From Polytrichum commune (taxonomy: Eukaryota; Streptophyta; Polytrichopsida; Polytrichales; Polytrichaceae): a stretch of 64,000 nucleotides of DNA. This document shows positions 1 through 10,898 of this stretch, piece by piece. The translations under genes and the position numbers were made by a program. The stretch is taken from contig OX485803.1 of the NCBI GenBank assembly GCA_950295325.1, positions 39,883,554-39,947,553 on the forward strand, in the 5' to 3' direction. Position 1 is the stretch's first letter; each line of letters starts with the position of its first letter. The notes under the pieces were generated by a model. It was given only the letters and a program-made list of their open reading frames with translations, was not told where the DNA came from and searched no databases.

Positions 1-565
1 ACACCTCATTTACAAGTGAGAGAGTAACCCAACCACATGCGCTTTTGTGCAAAACTCGGTGATGTGTAACTCCTTGGAATTAATAAAAACACCATTGAAG
101 GTTAGACCGATATCTAGGCCATTTTTCCGAAAAATGTGAAAGAGAGGAGTTCTCTCCATGGTCTTCGGTCCGCTCATGGCGATATTGTCCATAACTCAAT
201 ATGATACGAATACCATCTTGCACCCATAGTGTCCGAATCCCAGTCCAAAGTGTATTTGGTTCGCAACGTGACCATTCCGATGTCCAAGATCCTTCTCTAC
301 TTGGTGCTTTGAAATAATGAGCGTTTTCTTCACTCGATTGGGTATGATTGTCGTAACTTTGATAACTATTCATTGATACCTTCGGGTAGTTGTCGACATT
401 TTGCCCCACCATAATACCCGTAGATGTTGTGTTAAATTGGAATGGTTCTTCTAACTTAGAGGCCTCCAACATAATTTCGTCGTCTTGCGTACCATCCACG
501 TCCATCTCATCAATCTCGAACTCGTGTTCACTTCCTCCCAAAAAGTTAATTTCCCCGAGATCCAA
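1..565 (-). pseudogene. gypsy polyprotein segment between protease and RT
   Basis: Acidic, low-complexity open frame (80-565) followed by a further open stretch (10-192), both on the minus strand. It continues the protease frame after a frame change near 565 and should lead into reverse transcriptase outside the window. I see no catalytic motif in it. The assignment rests on its position in the retrotransposon. Confidence 0.55.
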
Positions 566-2181
566 TCCTTTTTGTCAAGATCTTCAAAAGATGCTACCGA
601 CAATTCACTTTCATCTCTCGAACTAAGCCTTTCGTCACTCAAACAAGGGTGATGAGACGTTGTTAAAATATCACACTCCGACTCGGAATACTCTTTTAAC
701 CATTTGACATACTCACCATCATCTTTGTGGTGGTAAAACTTAGGACCTAAGCTTCCCGAACTTAAATTTACAATTGTGCTTTGACCTTCGGGTTGAACAA
801 CTCCCACTAAAGCCTCATCAAGGTCATCCTTAACCTCGTCCTCAACTACCTCTTCCGATGGTAGATACAATTCTTTCTTCATCCAACTTCCTAATGACCC
901 AATCGACACTACGACTCTATTGTCCTTAGGACCATAAGTGATGGATGGCTTCGCCCCTCCCCAATTTACTATGGCCTCCGACATTCTCAACCAAGGTCTA
1001 CCCAACAATATGGGGAATGTATCCTTGTTAGAATGCATCTTAATCACATGGAACGTGACCAAATACTCTTCTCCGCCGGTTGTCATCCTACAATCCTTAA
1101 TCATCCCCAAAGGTCTCGTTGAATTTTGATTCGCCATATTTATAACCAATGGTGACGGACCGGTGAGATCAAGTCCTAACCTCTTCATAGTATGCTCCGG
1201 CAAGATGTTCAAACTACTACCTCCATCCACTAACACATTGGGAACTACCTTGTCCACAATGACAACTTCTATCTCTATGGCTCTCACATCCCGACCTCCG
1301 TGTGATTCAATCCTAGCGGCTACTCTAGTCTTGACTTTCCTAGCTCTCCTATTTACCGGCATGTTGTCTTTGAGTGTCTTCCTTGCCACCGGTGAAATTT
1401 CCAATAGTTGTCCGAATGTTATGTCCGCCTTGAGCGAACTAAGGTCGGCCCGTAGATCATAACCGCTCGACTTTTCCACCTTAGTATTGCCCACACCATC
1501 AAACTCATCCAAACGAACTCCCGGTCCTTCCCATTCTCCTACATCACTACCCTCTAAATCATGAACTACATTAGGTTTCTCCCTATCATGGCGAATCGCA
1601 TTCTCCTCTTCTAACTCCTTGGTGACCCTCCTAGCTACTCTAGCTACCTTGTCTAACTCGGGAATATTAAGACCTTCATCCGAAAAATACTCCTCTTGAT
1701 CCCCTATTCCTACCTCTAGTGGAGCATCTCCTCTTCTAGTTCTAGTGGTGACCGCTAAGGCCGGTACTTCATGAATAACTTCCCCCTCTAGACCTCTCAA
1801 TTCATAAGTAATGGCATTAGTGTGTGGAGGCCATTGATTTTGCTCTTCTCCAATACCCATTGGGAAAGGAGGCATGTCATCACAATTGGCATCCACGACA
1901 CCGTTCATAAATCTAACATCTTGTGAGTTAGACGGACGCGGATCCATAGGCGGAGCTTGGCGCCTATTGTCGTGATTTTGTGGACCTCCTTGCTTACCTT
2001 GAACGGGGATGTACCCATTCGTCGTTTGCAATCCCGTCGGTGGGTTAAAAGTTTGTCTCGCGTTACCATGGTCATAATACAAATTTGGTGGTCTAAGTTC
2101 ATTAGGTGGTCCACCTTGAGGTCTAGCTCCTCTCATATTATCCCTCGCTTGTTGTTGTGGATTGGTTACCGGATATGGCAT
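451..2181 (-). CDS. gypsy aspartic protease region of the polyprotein
   Basis: Open frame of 576 codons. The first half is low complexity and follows the zinc-knuckle part of gag. Around residue 315 is the retropepsin-like signature VLVDGGSSLNIL, a common plant Ty3/gypsy variant of the usual D-S/T-G active-site loop. About 75 residues later LLGRPWLR matches the conserved end of the retropepsin fold. Retropepsin processes the retrotransposon polyprotein in the virus-like particle. The frame breaks near its end at about 500, where coding continues in another frame. Usually this would be one polyprotein with RT, so this copy is interrupted. Confidence 0.8.
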   Translation of the reverse strand: MPYPVTNPQQQARDNMRGARPQGGPPNELRPPNLYYDHGNARQTFNPPTGLQTTNGYIPVQGKQGGPQNHDNRRQAPPMDPRPSNSQDVRFMNGVVDANCDDMPPFPMGIGEEQNQWPPHTNAITYELRGLEGEVIHEVPALAVTTRTRRGDAPLEVGIGDQEEYFSDEGLNIPELDKVARVARRVTKELEEENAIRHDREKPNVVHDLEGSDVGEWEGPGVRLDEFDGVGNTKVEKSSGYDLRADLSSLKADITFGQLLEISPVARKTLKDNMPVNRRARKVKTRVAARIESHGGRDVRAIEIEVVIVDKVVPNVLVDGGSSLNILPEHTMKRLGLDLTGPSPLVINMANQNSTRPLGMIKDCRMTTGGEEYLVTFHVIKMHSNKDTFPILLGRPWLRMSEAIVNWGGAKPSITYGPKDNRVVVSIGSLGSWMKKELYLPSEEVVEDEVKDDLDEALVGVVQPEGQSTIVNLSSGSLGPKFYHHKDDGEYVKWLKEYSESECDILTTSHHPCLSDERLSSRDESELSVASFEDLDKKDWISGKLTFWEEVNTSSRLMRWTWMVRKTTKLCWRPLS

Positions 2182-2189
2182 GCTAATGA

Positions 2190-3072
2190 CTTTATCCGGT
2201 TGACGACATTCATCCGAAGGATGGTTCCCCCCACAATTACTACAACCGTAACCTTGTCCATCGGACCAACATTGACTTTGGGCGTGTCATTTCCCACAAA
2301 CCAAATGAAATTCTTTCTTCTCATTGTCTTGACCACCTTGACCTCTGGGATGGTAATTTCTATTGTTCCTTTGACCATAATGAGGTGGTGCTTGACCTCG
2401 TTGATTTTGTAGAGGTGGACCATTGTGTCTCCGTTGGTCACGGTTTTGTCCAACTCTACAATATTGACGAGTATGGCCCGGTTGGCCACATTGAACACAC
2501 CATAAATCCGACGAATGTCTACCCGACTCAATAGGTGGTGGAAGTTTTGGTTGTTGGCTCTTGATCATTAATGACATTTGGTCGGTAAGGCTTTGCATTT
2601 GTTTGATCATGGCCTCTTGGAATCCTAATTGACTAGCACCTAACCGTCACTCTACTTCCTCAAGGTGTGGATCAACTCTAGGGGCCGGTAGTGCTAGTAA
2701 TGACACCGGTTCTCTAACCGCCAAAGGACGTGGACCACCATCGGCTATAGCATAAGGAGCTTGATTCTCATACTTGACCGGATCGATCATGACCATTCTA
2801 GGTCGAATGGGGATGAATTGAGTTATCAATTCATCTTCCTTCTTCCACAAACGCTCATGATCTTTGTCCAAACCTTCTATCTCCCTAGCCGCTCATCTGG
2901 CATCCGCTAATGTGTGAGGACTTCTCTCAAGAACACTCCTAATAGTTCCCGACTTAAAAAATCCTTGGATAAAGAATTGTTTTAGTGTGTCGTCGTTGAG
3001 CATGGTGCCTACGAACCGCGTACACACTAAATCAAATCTTCTAATATACGCCGAGATCTCTTCCTCCCTACC
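2190..3072 (-). pseudogene. gag C-terminal part with two zinc knuckles
   Basis: Continuation of gag after an in-frame TAA at about 3,070. It is interrupted again by stops near 2,895, 2,647 and 2,287. It holds a CX2CX4HX4C knuckle (WCVQCGQPGHTRQYC, about 2,450-2,495) and a second, slightly shorter one (CSNCGGNHPSDEC, about 2,205-2,245). Such knuckles bind the element RNA during packaging. The segment upstream (FDLVCTRFVGTML...LKQFFIQGF) is typical of the end of plant gypsy gag domains. At least four stops make this a decayed gag. Confidence 0.8.
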
Positions 3073-3792
3073 TTACTTCAATGAAGCTAACGCCCTCAAG
3101 GCCGTGCTTTGACCAACTTCCAGACGGAACTCGTTTAAGAACTCTCTTTGTAGTTGATCCCAACCTCTAAAATGACCTTCGGCATGGTCCCTATACCATT
3201 CATAAGCCTCGCCCTCTAAAGTGGTGGGAAACCAAACTAACCAATAACCCGGGTTAGTCACGAGGGAGCTAGCCAACCTCTCCATATACCTCTCCATATG
3301 CCTTGAGGGATCCTCATCCTTAGTTCCATAAAACTTAGGAAGGTAAGACGGTATGTCCAACGCTTGTAAGTTTTGGGGAACTACAATGGGTAAGCCTCTT
3401 GGCCTAACCAATAGATCAATCGGCGGTATAGGAGGTATGGGTGGCGGATCCATTTCTCGACCCCCGTCCATCGTGATTGATGAACTATCTAATAATCCAC
3501 TAACAACTCCTATCGGAAACTCCTCCCTAGGTGTATAATTTTCCGAAGAAGTTTCACCATTCAACTTGGAGGGAGTGGCCTCCCCTTCAAGTTGAGCTCC
3601 TAATTCTAATGTATCTAAAAATGATCTAGTCTTAGGTTCAACATTTAAGCAACTCTCTATCCTAACATCATCTTGTTTTACTCTATTACTACTTCTAGAG
3701 GATCGCCTCCTTCGCGTAGATTTTTCCAATCCTACTATCAAGCTTGGTCTTTGAGAACGAGTCTTACCTTGCATTCCATAAGAATTGATCAA
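3073..3792 (-). CDS. gypsy gag, N-terminal part
   Basis: Open frame of 239 codons, the first long frame downstream of the 5' LTR and leader. Residues 150-235 match the plant retrotransposon gag domain: FYGTKDEDPSRHMERYMERL, then TTLEGEAYEWYRDH, then WDQLQREFLNEFR. This capsid-like domain builds the retroelement particle. The N-terminus is basic (RRRRSSRSSNR). The frame ends at a TAA just after ALASLK, while the same frame continues to encode gag, so this stop is a mutation. Confidence 0.85.
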   Translation of the reverse strand: MINSYGMQGKTRSQRPSLIVGLEKSTRRRRSSRSSNRVKQDDVRIESCLNVEPKTRSFLDTLELGAQLEGEATPSKLNGETSSENYTPREEFPIGVVSGLLDSSSITMDGGREMDPPPIPPIPPIDLLVRPRGLPIVVPQNLQALDIPSYLPKFYGTKDEDPSRHMERYMERLASSLVTNPGYWLVWFPTTLEGEAYEWYRDHAEGHFRGWDQLQREFLNEFRLEVGQSTALRALASLK

Positions 3793-4689
3793 CCCTCACT
3801 TGACCAAAATACAATTCTCACATTTCCCCTCTTAGTATTATCATTTTTCTTGGTGTAAATTAAAACTTATGGAGGTGAAGAAAGAGAACTCGCAAGCCTA
3901 CTTAAGTGAAAAAAATCCCCAACAAGGGATAGGCATGTTCATGACAATTCTTAGTCAAGTCGGAGTATCACCTCCACACTTTTCTTCGAATAGGCACTCA
4001 CCACAATACCGATAGTGAGGGGGTGACTGTTGCCATATACTACATTGAAAATCAAGGCATCACCCTCAAGTTTCCAACATAATGTGATGGCTAGGGAATT
4101 ACCCTCTACAACGGGTAACGACAATAACGAATACTAAAATCGTTCCTTAATTATTTAGAAGTTTCAATTGGAAGAAAATGACATACCTCAAGCTATCGCT
4201 TCCCCCTGCAAGTTAGCACTCTCCTCGGTCGTGGTTCAACGTGATATCACAATCACTAAATCTAACTAATAACTCTAACCTATAGATTCCAAGCCCAAAA
4301 CTTGGAGACTCACCCCGGGGTGAATGTCGAAGTCGAATTCCTAAATTAAGTATCCCTCTAAAGATTTAATGAGCTACCGATCTTAGGTTCCTCTTGATTT
4401 TTTTATCAAACTCCCAAGAAGGTGGCGATCGTACCTTCGCCGCGCTCCTTCCTCAAAAATAAAATTGCATAATTGACAATGCAATTCATTCCAAGGAATT
4501 AATTGAAATACAACTACTCTAATAAATTCTAATATAAAACCCAAGAGAGGATACTTACCGAACCTCGAGTGTTCCTTCCTCCTTCTCAAGTTTGTATCTC
4601 CACATTCTCCTAGTTGCCTCCAAGTCTTCCTAGTTGCCTCCAAGTCTTCTATCTACTACCCGCTTCACTCCCGGCGGACGCACCATTTA
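3793..4689 (-). other. gypsy 5' leader
   Basis: Sequence between the 5' LTR and gag on the minus strand. Apart from the primer binding site at its right end I see no gene. It is the untranslated leader expected to hold the RNA packaging signal. Confidence 0.6.
4668..4685 (-). promoter_or_regulatory. Primer binding site of the gypsy element
   Basis: Four bases after the LTR end the minus strand reads TGGTGCGTCCGCCGGGAG. It starts with TGG, the complement of a tRNA CCA end, and resembles the tRNA-Asp type primer sites common in Ty3/gypsy elements. I infer that a tRNA primes minus-strand cDNA synthesis here. I cannot identify the tRNA exactly. Confidence 0.6.
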
Positions 4690-6028
4690 TGTGAAGCCAA
4701 ATCCACCACCCTTAAGCGTCCTAGTCCGGGTGATGACTTTGAGAATCACATTTATCTATTACAACATTGAACCATGTGCAAGGTAATTTTCATGTTCAAA
4801 TGAACATGTATTGTCTCACTCATTGTACTTTATTAATGTTGGTCTCTTGGTTTGTGCTAGAGTTGGCTTTCTCAAGAGTCCAACCCGCGGCTTTAGCCGC
4901 ACACGCCCTTACGGACATTCCCCTCACTCTTTTGATCTTCACCCCATTTTTCTTGCCATTGCAAGAGTCCTTCACATTCTCCATTAATGATGCAAGTAAG
5001 TTATTTTGAACGATAGATGCAAGTGTTGAAAAACACTTTACTCTATAGTCAATGTTACGTACAATCACATGAGACTTCCACACACCTTGCCTATCCTATT
5101 GAGCTTAACACTCGTCTAATAACTATTTAATTCTACGATTGGTCTAACACCCTATTGGATAGTTTAGTGGCAACCTCCACACAATCTTAGCCTTAGCTTG
5201 CTAATCCTACCAATTGTCTAAGTAACCATTGGTACAACTCACGCCTAGTTACCGGCAGCCCCTTGATTAATTCGGCTGCCCAGCAGCTTAGTTCTTCCCA
5301 AGGTCCTAGTGACTATATAGTAAGTCCATCTGCCAGCTACCATTAATACACCCCCTCTCATTCACTAATCAAAGGTTTCCTAAGTTATTCTTTTATTTTA
5401 TTTTCCTTGTTCCTAAGTCATGAACTAATCTAACATACTACTTTCACTAACTACCACTTAATCCCTATATGCAATCTTAAACTCTAAGAGTTCACTCACT
5501 TGTGAGGCCTTGAGAGAGAGAGCTCAACTAATTAACCTTACTAAGAACTAACAATCCACACACGTGGCTCAAGCTCTTGAAGAACTTGCTCCCTTGAGAG
5601 CGCTTGGTTGAGAGAGAGGAAAATGAGAGAGAAACCACCTTAAGTAGCAAAGAGGGAGAGAGAGGTGAGGATAGGGTGAGAGGATTAGCACCTCCAATCA
5701 CAATCCCTTAACCTTCACCTTCAAAGTAGGGACTAATCCCCTTCCACCAAGCTTCCTTCTTCCTAAACTACCAAGGTGGATCCAAAAGTGGGCATTTAAC
5801 CCGCGGAACTCACTTTGCTTCACCTTACCCCCTACTCACATAATCAAGGCATACTCTTATTGAATTCAACCTTGAAATAATCACACAACACATTCTAAAG
5901 CCTAAACTTAAATCCAAACCACACTTCACTATTTTTATGTTTTGTGAATAATCATAACACATCAAAGTCAAACTAAAATTGGTTTCGAAGAGTTAATCAC
6001 CACATGTGGGCACCATTTTGGGCTCACA
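4690..6028 (-). repeat. 5' LTR of the gypsy element (1,339 bp)
   Basis: Starts TGTGAAGCC and ends GGGCTCACA. Its left 400 bp matches 10,899-11,250 and its right 700 bp is almost identical to 26,050-26,756, which fixes both ends. Related LTRs or fragments lie at 27,122-28,280, 32,417-33,024 and, reversed, 35,305-36,960. The centre differs between copies. Confidence 0.9.
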
Positions 6029-7547
6029 CACTCCTCTTATTTTATCCTGACAGTGTGCAAATCAAGAAGGAGGTCTTGAGCTTTCTCTACAACAACAACT
6101 TGGAGGTCAAGGAGGAATGGACCATCGCTAATTCTCTACACCTCACTCACCCTATGCATAGCTCCACGGGGGGTGCACTTCATTGTCAAGTTGAACACCA
6201 CGTGCGATAAAACAAAATCTACTTTTACATAAAAGCATCACCAAAATGGTTCAAAAGTTTATGATTTTTTTTCATGAGTAGATATACATAGTATCTATTA
6301 CATAGTAAAAATTGGTAACCAAATTTGATGATTTGTTTTTTTATAAAACATACCGTTTCTAACTAGAATGACGCAACATTGAACTAAAAAAATTACTACA
6401 AAAAATTAAGATGACTAAAAATTTCAAAAAAATATACAAAAGATATTATCAATGGTTATGTGTATGTAGAAAAAATATCATAATTTTAAAAATTATCTAT
6501 GGCATGTAATATAGGGTAGCAAACTTTTATCGCACGTGATTATGAAATGTAAGGGGGTGTGATCCCCCCGTGCATAACTCTACGCGGGTGAGTAATTGTA
6601 GCCATTTCCCACTCTTCAAGTTCGAAGTCATTCATACTTTCAATCACATTGCTAACAATTCGAGGCCTATGTTTGATGTCCAGATTCTGAAATTCAAAGC
6701 AATCGTGTTGGTTCGATCTTTCTCAACACCTTTGCTTAGGCCACCCAAGGAGTTTGTTATTTCTTCCAGTGACAAATTTGAAGATGTTGACCTTGCAAAT
6801 GATGACGTTCTTTTCAACATTGTCACCTCTGATACTGCACTCAAGCGCAACGACGGTGACACATTCTGGAGGGGCCCTAAAGAGAAGGCAATGTCCCTAC
6901 TCCAGTTTCTAATCAGTGGCCTTAGCCCTCCATGCGGGATTATATGTGACCTCACTGCTGGAACTGGTATGAGTAATTTATGTAACATTCCCATGCCTCT
7001 AGACTTAGGCAATTCAATCACCTTCTACTAATTCATTTGTTTTTCCCTTTGTAGGTGCCTCGGTTCTTGCAGCACAATCTACTAACAGGGCAATAGTGGC
7101 ACTTGAGGGAGACAAGGAATTGTACGAAGAAATTTTGCACCCAATACAGGTCGCAGCCTCGGAGTCTCTAGGGGTCGATCCAACTCACGTTGTAGACCTT
7201 GACAAGGACGACGACGATGCCCTCCCTCAACAAGGTGCAGTTAATCTATGTGAGTAAGTTTGTTGTCATCTTAAACTTAATGTTGAGTATGTTGCATTTG
7301 ATTGGAAGTATTCTAACAATTGTAATTTCTCCTCTGTTGGTGCAGTCTGATGGATCAATACTTCGGCTCGCCGACTAGTCCTACCATGCGACTTCCTTCT
7401 TATGCCGAGGATATGGCAGTAGCTTATGCCAAATACTCCTCCCATAGCTCTAGTGCCTCTTCTAGTCCACGTGAGAGATACGATCCAAGAGTACTTAGAT
7501 ACATAGATCAAAGTGCTTCGGAGAGTGAGGATGAGTTTATTCCTTGA
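6029..7547 (+). pseudogene. ParB/methyltransferase-like gene, 3' half (M3 copy)
   Basis: Second copy of the gene at 20,561-24,766. Coding pieces: 6,032-6,144, 6,594-6,966, 7,055-about 7,249 and 7,346-7,547. Before the MITE, a stretch of about 33 residues aligns without gaps to the M1 protein (VKEEW here, VTEDW there). After it comes the SAM-binding end of a DNA methyltransferase: FWRGPKEKAMSLLQFL, then CDLTAGTG, a GT-AG intron, and ASVLAAQSTNRAIVALEGD. The C-terminal exon (LPSYAEDMAVAYAK) aligns to LPPYASAMADCFAK in M1. The catalytic motif IV region and the ParB-like part are missing, lost to the gypsy insertion on the left. It is not functional, but its motif I (D-x3-G-x-G) is closer to a working SAM site than that of M1. 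Confidence 0.7.
6145..6593. mobile_element. MITE with about 60-bp terminal inverted repeats
   Basis: The left end (ACTCACCC, CACGGGGGG, then CACGTGCGATAAAA at about 6,200-6,213) is inverted at the right (TTTTATCGCACGTG at about 6,527-6,540, CCCCCCGTGCAT, GGGTGAGT). The centre is AT-rich and non-coding. It splits the coding sequence of the M3 methyltransferase-like gene. Its superfamily is not clear from the ends. Confidence 0.75.
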
Positions 7548-8779
7548 ACTCCATTTTGTATTGGATTGTATTATTTTTGGCTTTTAGATTTCCGGCGCAA
7601 GTCTCATACTTGCTCTTCTTTATTTCATTCCCATAATGTCAACCCGCATTGCATTTTTCAATTATTATTGTAAATATTTTTAGTTTGTGGATTAGCCCTT
7701 AAGTATAGTTCAAGTATCCCTAAACGGTATGCCTCTCACAATCTTAACCGCTAATGTAGCATCCACCCATTCAAATATAAAGTTGGTGCCCCACACAGCT
7801 CCTCCTTGTTTCACTAAATCATAAATATTCAATAATACTTAAGTTGCACACCACACAACACTTTCTATAATGTTCACCCTCAAATGTTAACCCTCGGGAA
7901 ACGATCATAGTTAACATTTATTAAGGTGTTAACAGTTACCAATTATAAAATTGTTTTATCGACCAATATACAAATCTTAACATTTATAAATATAAGCATT
8001 TTTGAAGAGTCCTTGTGAGAGAATACCATTCATAAAATTGCAAACCCAATCAAAACTTTATTCAATATGAAGTTTAGAAATCATGGGTGAAGTATGAATC
8101 ATGGGCATGCACAACTTGCAAATATTTCTCAATTTGCACTAACAAACCCACATACTTGGACACCCACATGAACGTGTTTCCATGTACCTTCTAATGGAAG
8201 TTCTCATGTGCCTCCATTCTTACACTTCCGTCACTAGAACTAAACGTAGTCAAACGTAGTCTTTCCAAAGAGTAGTTATGGTTGCATTTCATTCGTTAAC
8301 ATATATAGAGTCAAATTTAAAAGTGTGCAATATGTGGGGAGTAGAATAAAGTTAACAATTAGAAAGGGTTAACATTTATAGGTGTAACATTAATAGAGTG
8401 GACTATATGTGGGGAATTCTTTTCACATACCTCCTTCGTGTTTCCTTCATATAGTAATTTTTATTTGATTTACAGTGATATGTACTATAGTACACAAGTT
8501 TGGTAATTGTATTTATGACGTAATAGTGATGTAAGCCCTAATTTTGTATTTTTATTATAATATATATATGTTTCAAAAATATGTAAACGTTTCAAATGGG
8601 GAAATGTTGTTCTATTTCCACGGTAATAGAGACCCTAACTCATAAAATTTTCTAAAAATAGCTCTACCCTAAACCCATAATCTCACGGTTATAGGTGCAT
8701 TTCCCCTCTCAATTCATGTCTCAAATGGAGTTCTCCGCTCTCCAAATCGCCGCTCTCCGCTCGCATACTAACTTTCCCC
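7548..8779 (+). other. M3 3' UTR and right subterminal region
   Basis: No gene seen. Positions about 7,590-7,655 (TTCCGGCGCAAGT, then CATAATGTCAACCCGCATTG) are shared with M1 at about 24,855-24,920, so the 3' UTR belongs to the element-borne gene. The rest is AT-rich. It ends in the heptamer-bearing terminus. Confidence 0.65.
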
Positions 8780-10352
8780 CCCTCGTACATGGAATAATTC
8801 TGGACCAGCACAGTTGTATTTTGCTTTGTGCTTGTTCATCTCATCCACTGAATCTCTTCCATAGTTGGAGGGTGCGTCTTCATCTCCCCAGGATGCCATG
8901 CCCCAATCACACACACCAATGTAAACCGTGTTATCACGATCTTGTGGGAAATGCAGCATGACATTGTTGGGATTAAGGTCATTGTGCAACACGTCATGCT
9001 TGTGCACTACATCCGCAATGCACATTAGAGCCCATGCCAAATAAACTCGATGCCTTCGATATACAACCAACCGTTTCCGTGCTTCAAAGTCTGGCCCAGG
9101 CATTTGAAGGATTGTGCGCTCGTGGGTTTCCGGAACGCTGAAGTCATAAACCCTCATGTTCTTCAAGGAACCTCCATTCCACCACATCGAATAGGATTCG
9201 TATGTTTTCATATTGAGGTATTGTAGCTTGATTACCCCAGGATGATCTATGCTTCAACTGAACGCTCCTTTCGGTTCTCCAGACTATTCGTGGCCTTCAT
9301 GGTCTTCCCAGCCCACTCTATCCAGCTAGGGATGAATGATGCTCCATGAATTGTGACTCTCCGCACCACTCCGAAGGTCCCTTGGAAGATTTCCTTATCC
9401 AAGGCTTTGATCTCCGCATTCCTAGGCAACCATATGACACCCTGCCGGCCCTGAGTGGGAATATTGTTTGCCATCTGCCTATCAATAAAAATGGGAAGGT
9501 TGCGGGAGGATGTTCCTTTTGCTGCTATTACGCCTCTTTTCCAATTCTCTAGCTTCATGTACAGCTCGGACTTCCTGCCACTACTATTTCCCTCGCCAGG
9601 ATGCAGAGCATCATATGCCATTGTTGGATTGTAGATTGCTTCCCTGGCTTGTTGTTCAATCCAGGTGTCCCAATCGCTCATGCCCCTAGCTTCTTCAAAC
9701 TCCGCTCCAGCCGTGGCTTCCGTGAGAATAAACATCAAATCGTTCCTCACCAACTCTAAACCCTTTGTACCATCATTGAGGTATTTTTTTCCAAATAAAC
9801 CATGCTGTTATTTCTAAACCACTCCAACAGCACGACCCTACAATGGTTTCGAGCCTCATCGATTCGCGGGTCGCGTTTGCCTCTATTTTTCTTTTTCCTC
9901 GATTGCGAACCTAATACCGCGGACCCCTCCTCCGTCCCTTTCGAAACTGCTGGGCGTTTCTATCCCCGTCTTTCACCATGCTCCGAACCCTAAGGTACAT
10001 CACGTGCAGGGCTCTCCGGTCTTGATGTCTGCCGTGTCGGAGATCGTGGTGGCCCGGACTCACCACGAGTGGCTGCATTTATATCTGTGGAACTCCCTCT
10101 ATGGCCACTGTTTCCCCGACTCCCACGTGTTCCACGGCTTCCACGTGTTTGGTTGCCTCCTGAATGACCAACAACAAAGAACTCTTCGCCAAACCGAAAA
10201 GGATCTGGACGTGGGGGACGTGCTGCAGTACTTCCACTTCCGGCATTGCTTCCCGTACCCTCTCCAGTATGCGCAGATGTAGTGCTTTGGAGCCAAGCAC
10301 GGTACACCCTCGTATCCTCGTCTTGGTAAGGAGCAATGTCCTCCCCCTCCAT
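8780..10352 (-). pseudogene. Protein-kinase-like gene, truncated and frameshifted
   Basis: Read on the minus strand from ATG 10,352. The first open part (10,352-9,990) is Gly/Ser/Arg-rich with no known domain. The second (about 9,795-9,247) carries a glycine-rich loop (IFQGTFGVVRRV) and the beta-3 lysine (WAGKTMKA). After a 1-bp frameshift near 9,245 the frame resumes with HPGVIKLQYLNM, a helix-C to beta-4 match. Next come WWNGGSL, the catalytic loop HNDLNPNNVML (HRD is HND), DWG in place of DFG, and a degenerate APE (AGPE). The protein stops exactly where the M3 terminus begins, so the C-lobe was cut off by M3. It could be a host gene or cargo of an older element. The frameshift and truncation make it non-functional. 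Confidence 0.7.
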
Positions 10353-10510
10353 CGTGAAAAAACCGCGTGAGTGAGTGAATGTAGAAATGAGTGCGTGAAT
10401 CTGGAAAAAAAATTGCAAGGGTTCATCCACAATTTGCCCTGCCCTCCCAAACCCCCTGAGACCCGCGCGGTGCCGCTGTCCTTGGGACGGCAACAAGGTC
10501 TCGGGTCCCT

Positions 10511-10898
10511 TTGTGGTGGGAGGAGAGGAAAGTGAGGGGAACTAAAGCCCCACGGCTTTATATAGGCAAAGGGGTGCACAATCATTATGGGATCCCGGTC
10601 GGATTTGACATGGGGCACGAAAAGGACGTATGGGGAACGTGGGAACGCGGGGGCGGACGGAGGGAACGAGGGGGTGGATGTAGGGGAACTCGGGAGGGAA
10701 CGCGGGCGGACGGAAGGGAACGAAGCGCGGACGGGAGGGAACGGGAGGGAACATGGGGCGGACGGTAGGGGAACGTGGGGCGGACGGGAGGGGAACGCGG
10801 GCGGACGGAAGGGAACGGGGAGCGGACGAGAGGGAACGTGAACGCACGGAGGGGGAACGTGGGGCGGACGGGAGGGGAACGTTGTAGGGAACGCGGGC
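10511..10898. repeat. GC-rich minisatellite
   Basis: Degenerate tandem repeats of roughly 20 bp around GGGCGGACGGGAGGGGAACG, mainly 10,640-10,890. They lie just upstream of the kinase-like gene start and end at the LTR. The base composition is unlike anything else in the window. Long open frames across it on both strands are products of the repeat. Confidence 0.8.

Larger units (their letters stand above)
1..6028 (-). mobile_element. Ty3/gypsy LTR retrotransposon, 5' part, minus strand
   Basis: The element reads right to left: 5' LTR (4,690-6,028), primer binding site, leader, gag, two zinc knuckles, aspartic protease, and then the window edge. The reverse transcriptase, RNase H, integrase and 3' LTR would lie to the left of position 1. 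The LTR begins TGTGAAGCC and ends GGGCTCACA, so it has the TG...CA ends expected of an LTR. The element is inserted in the methyltransferase-like gene of MULE copy M3, because coding sequence of that gene resumes right after 6,028. Gag and pol carry stops and frame breaks, so this copy is decayed. The target-site duplication cannot be checked because the other end is not in the window. Confidence 0.9.
6029..8779 (+). mobile_element. M3: right end of a giant MULE
   Basis: The right portion of a MULE related to M1. It holds the 3' half of the methyltransferase-like gene, the same 3' UTR as in M1, about 1 kb of non-coding DNA, and a right terminus. The terminus has the subterminal motif TATTTCCACGG (about 8,613), tandem CTCCGCT heptamers (8,731-8,763) and the end GCATACTAACTTTCCCC. 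The end at 8,779 was set by alignment with the right end of M1. The 9 bp outside it are CCCTCGTAC. The left part is replaced by the gypsy element or lies beyond the window. M3 is inserted in the kinase-like gene. Confidence 0.7.
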
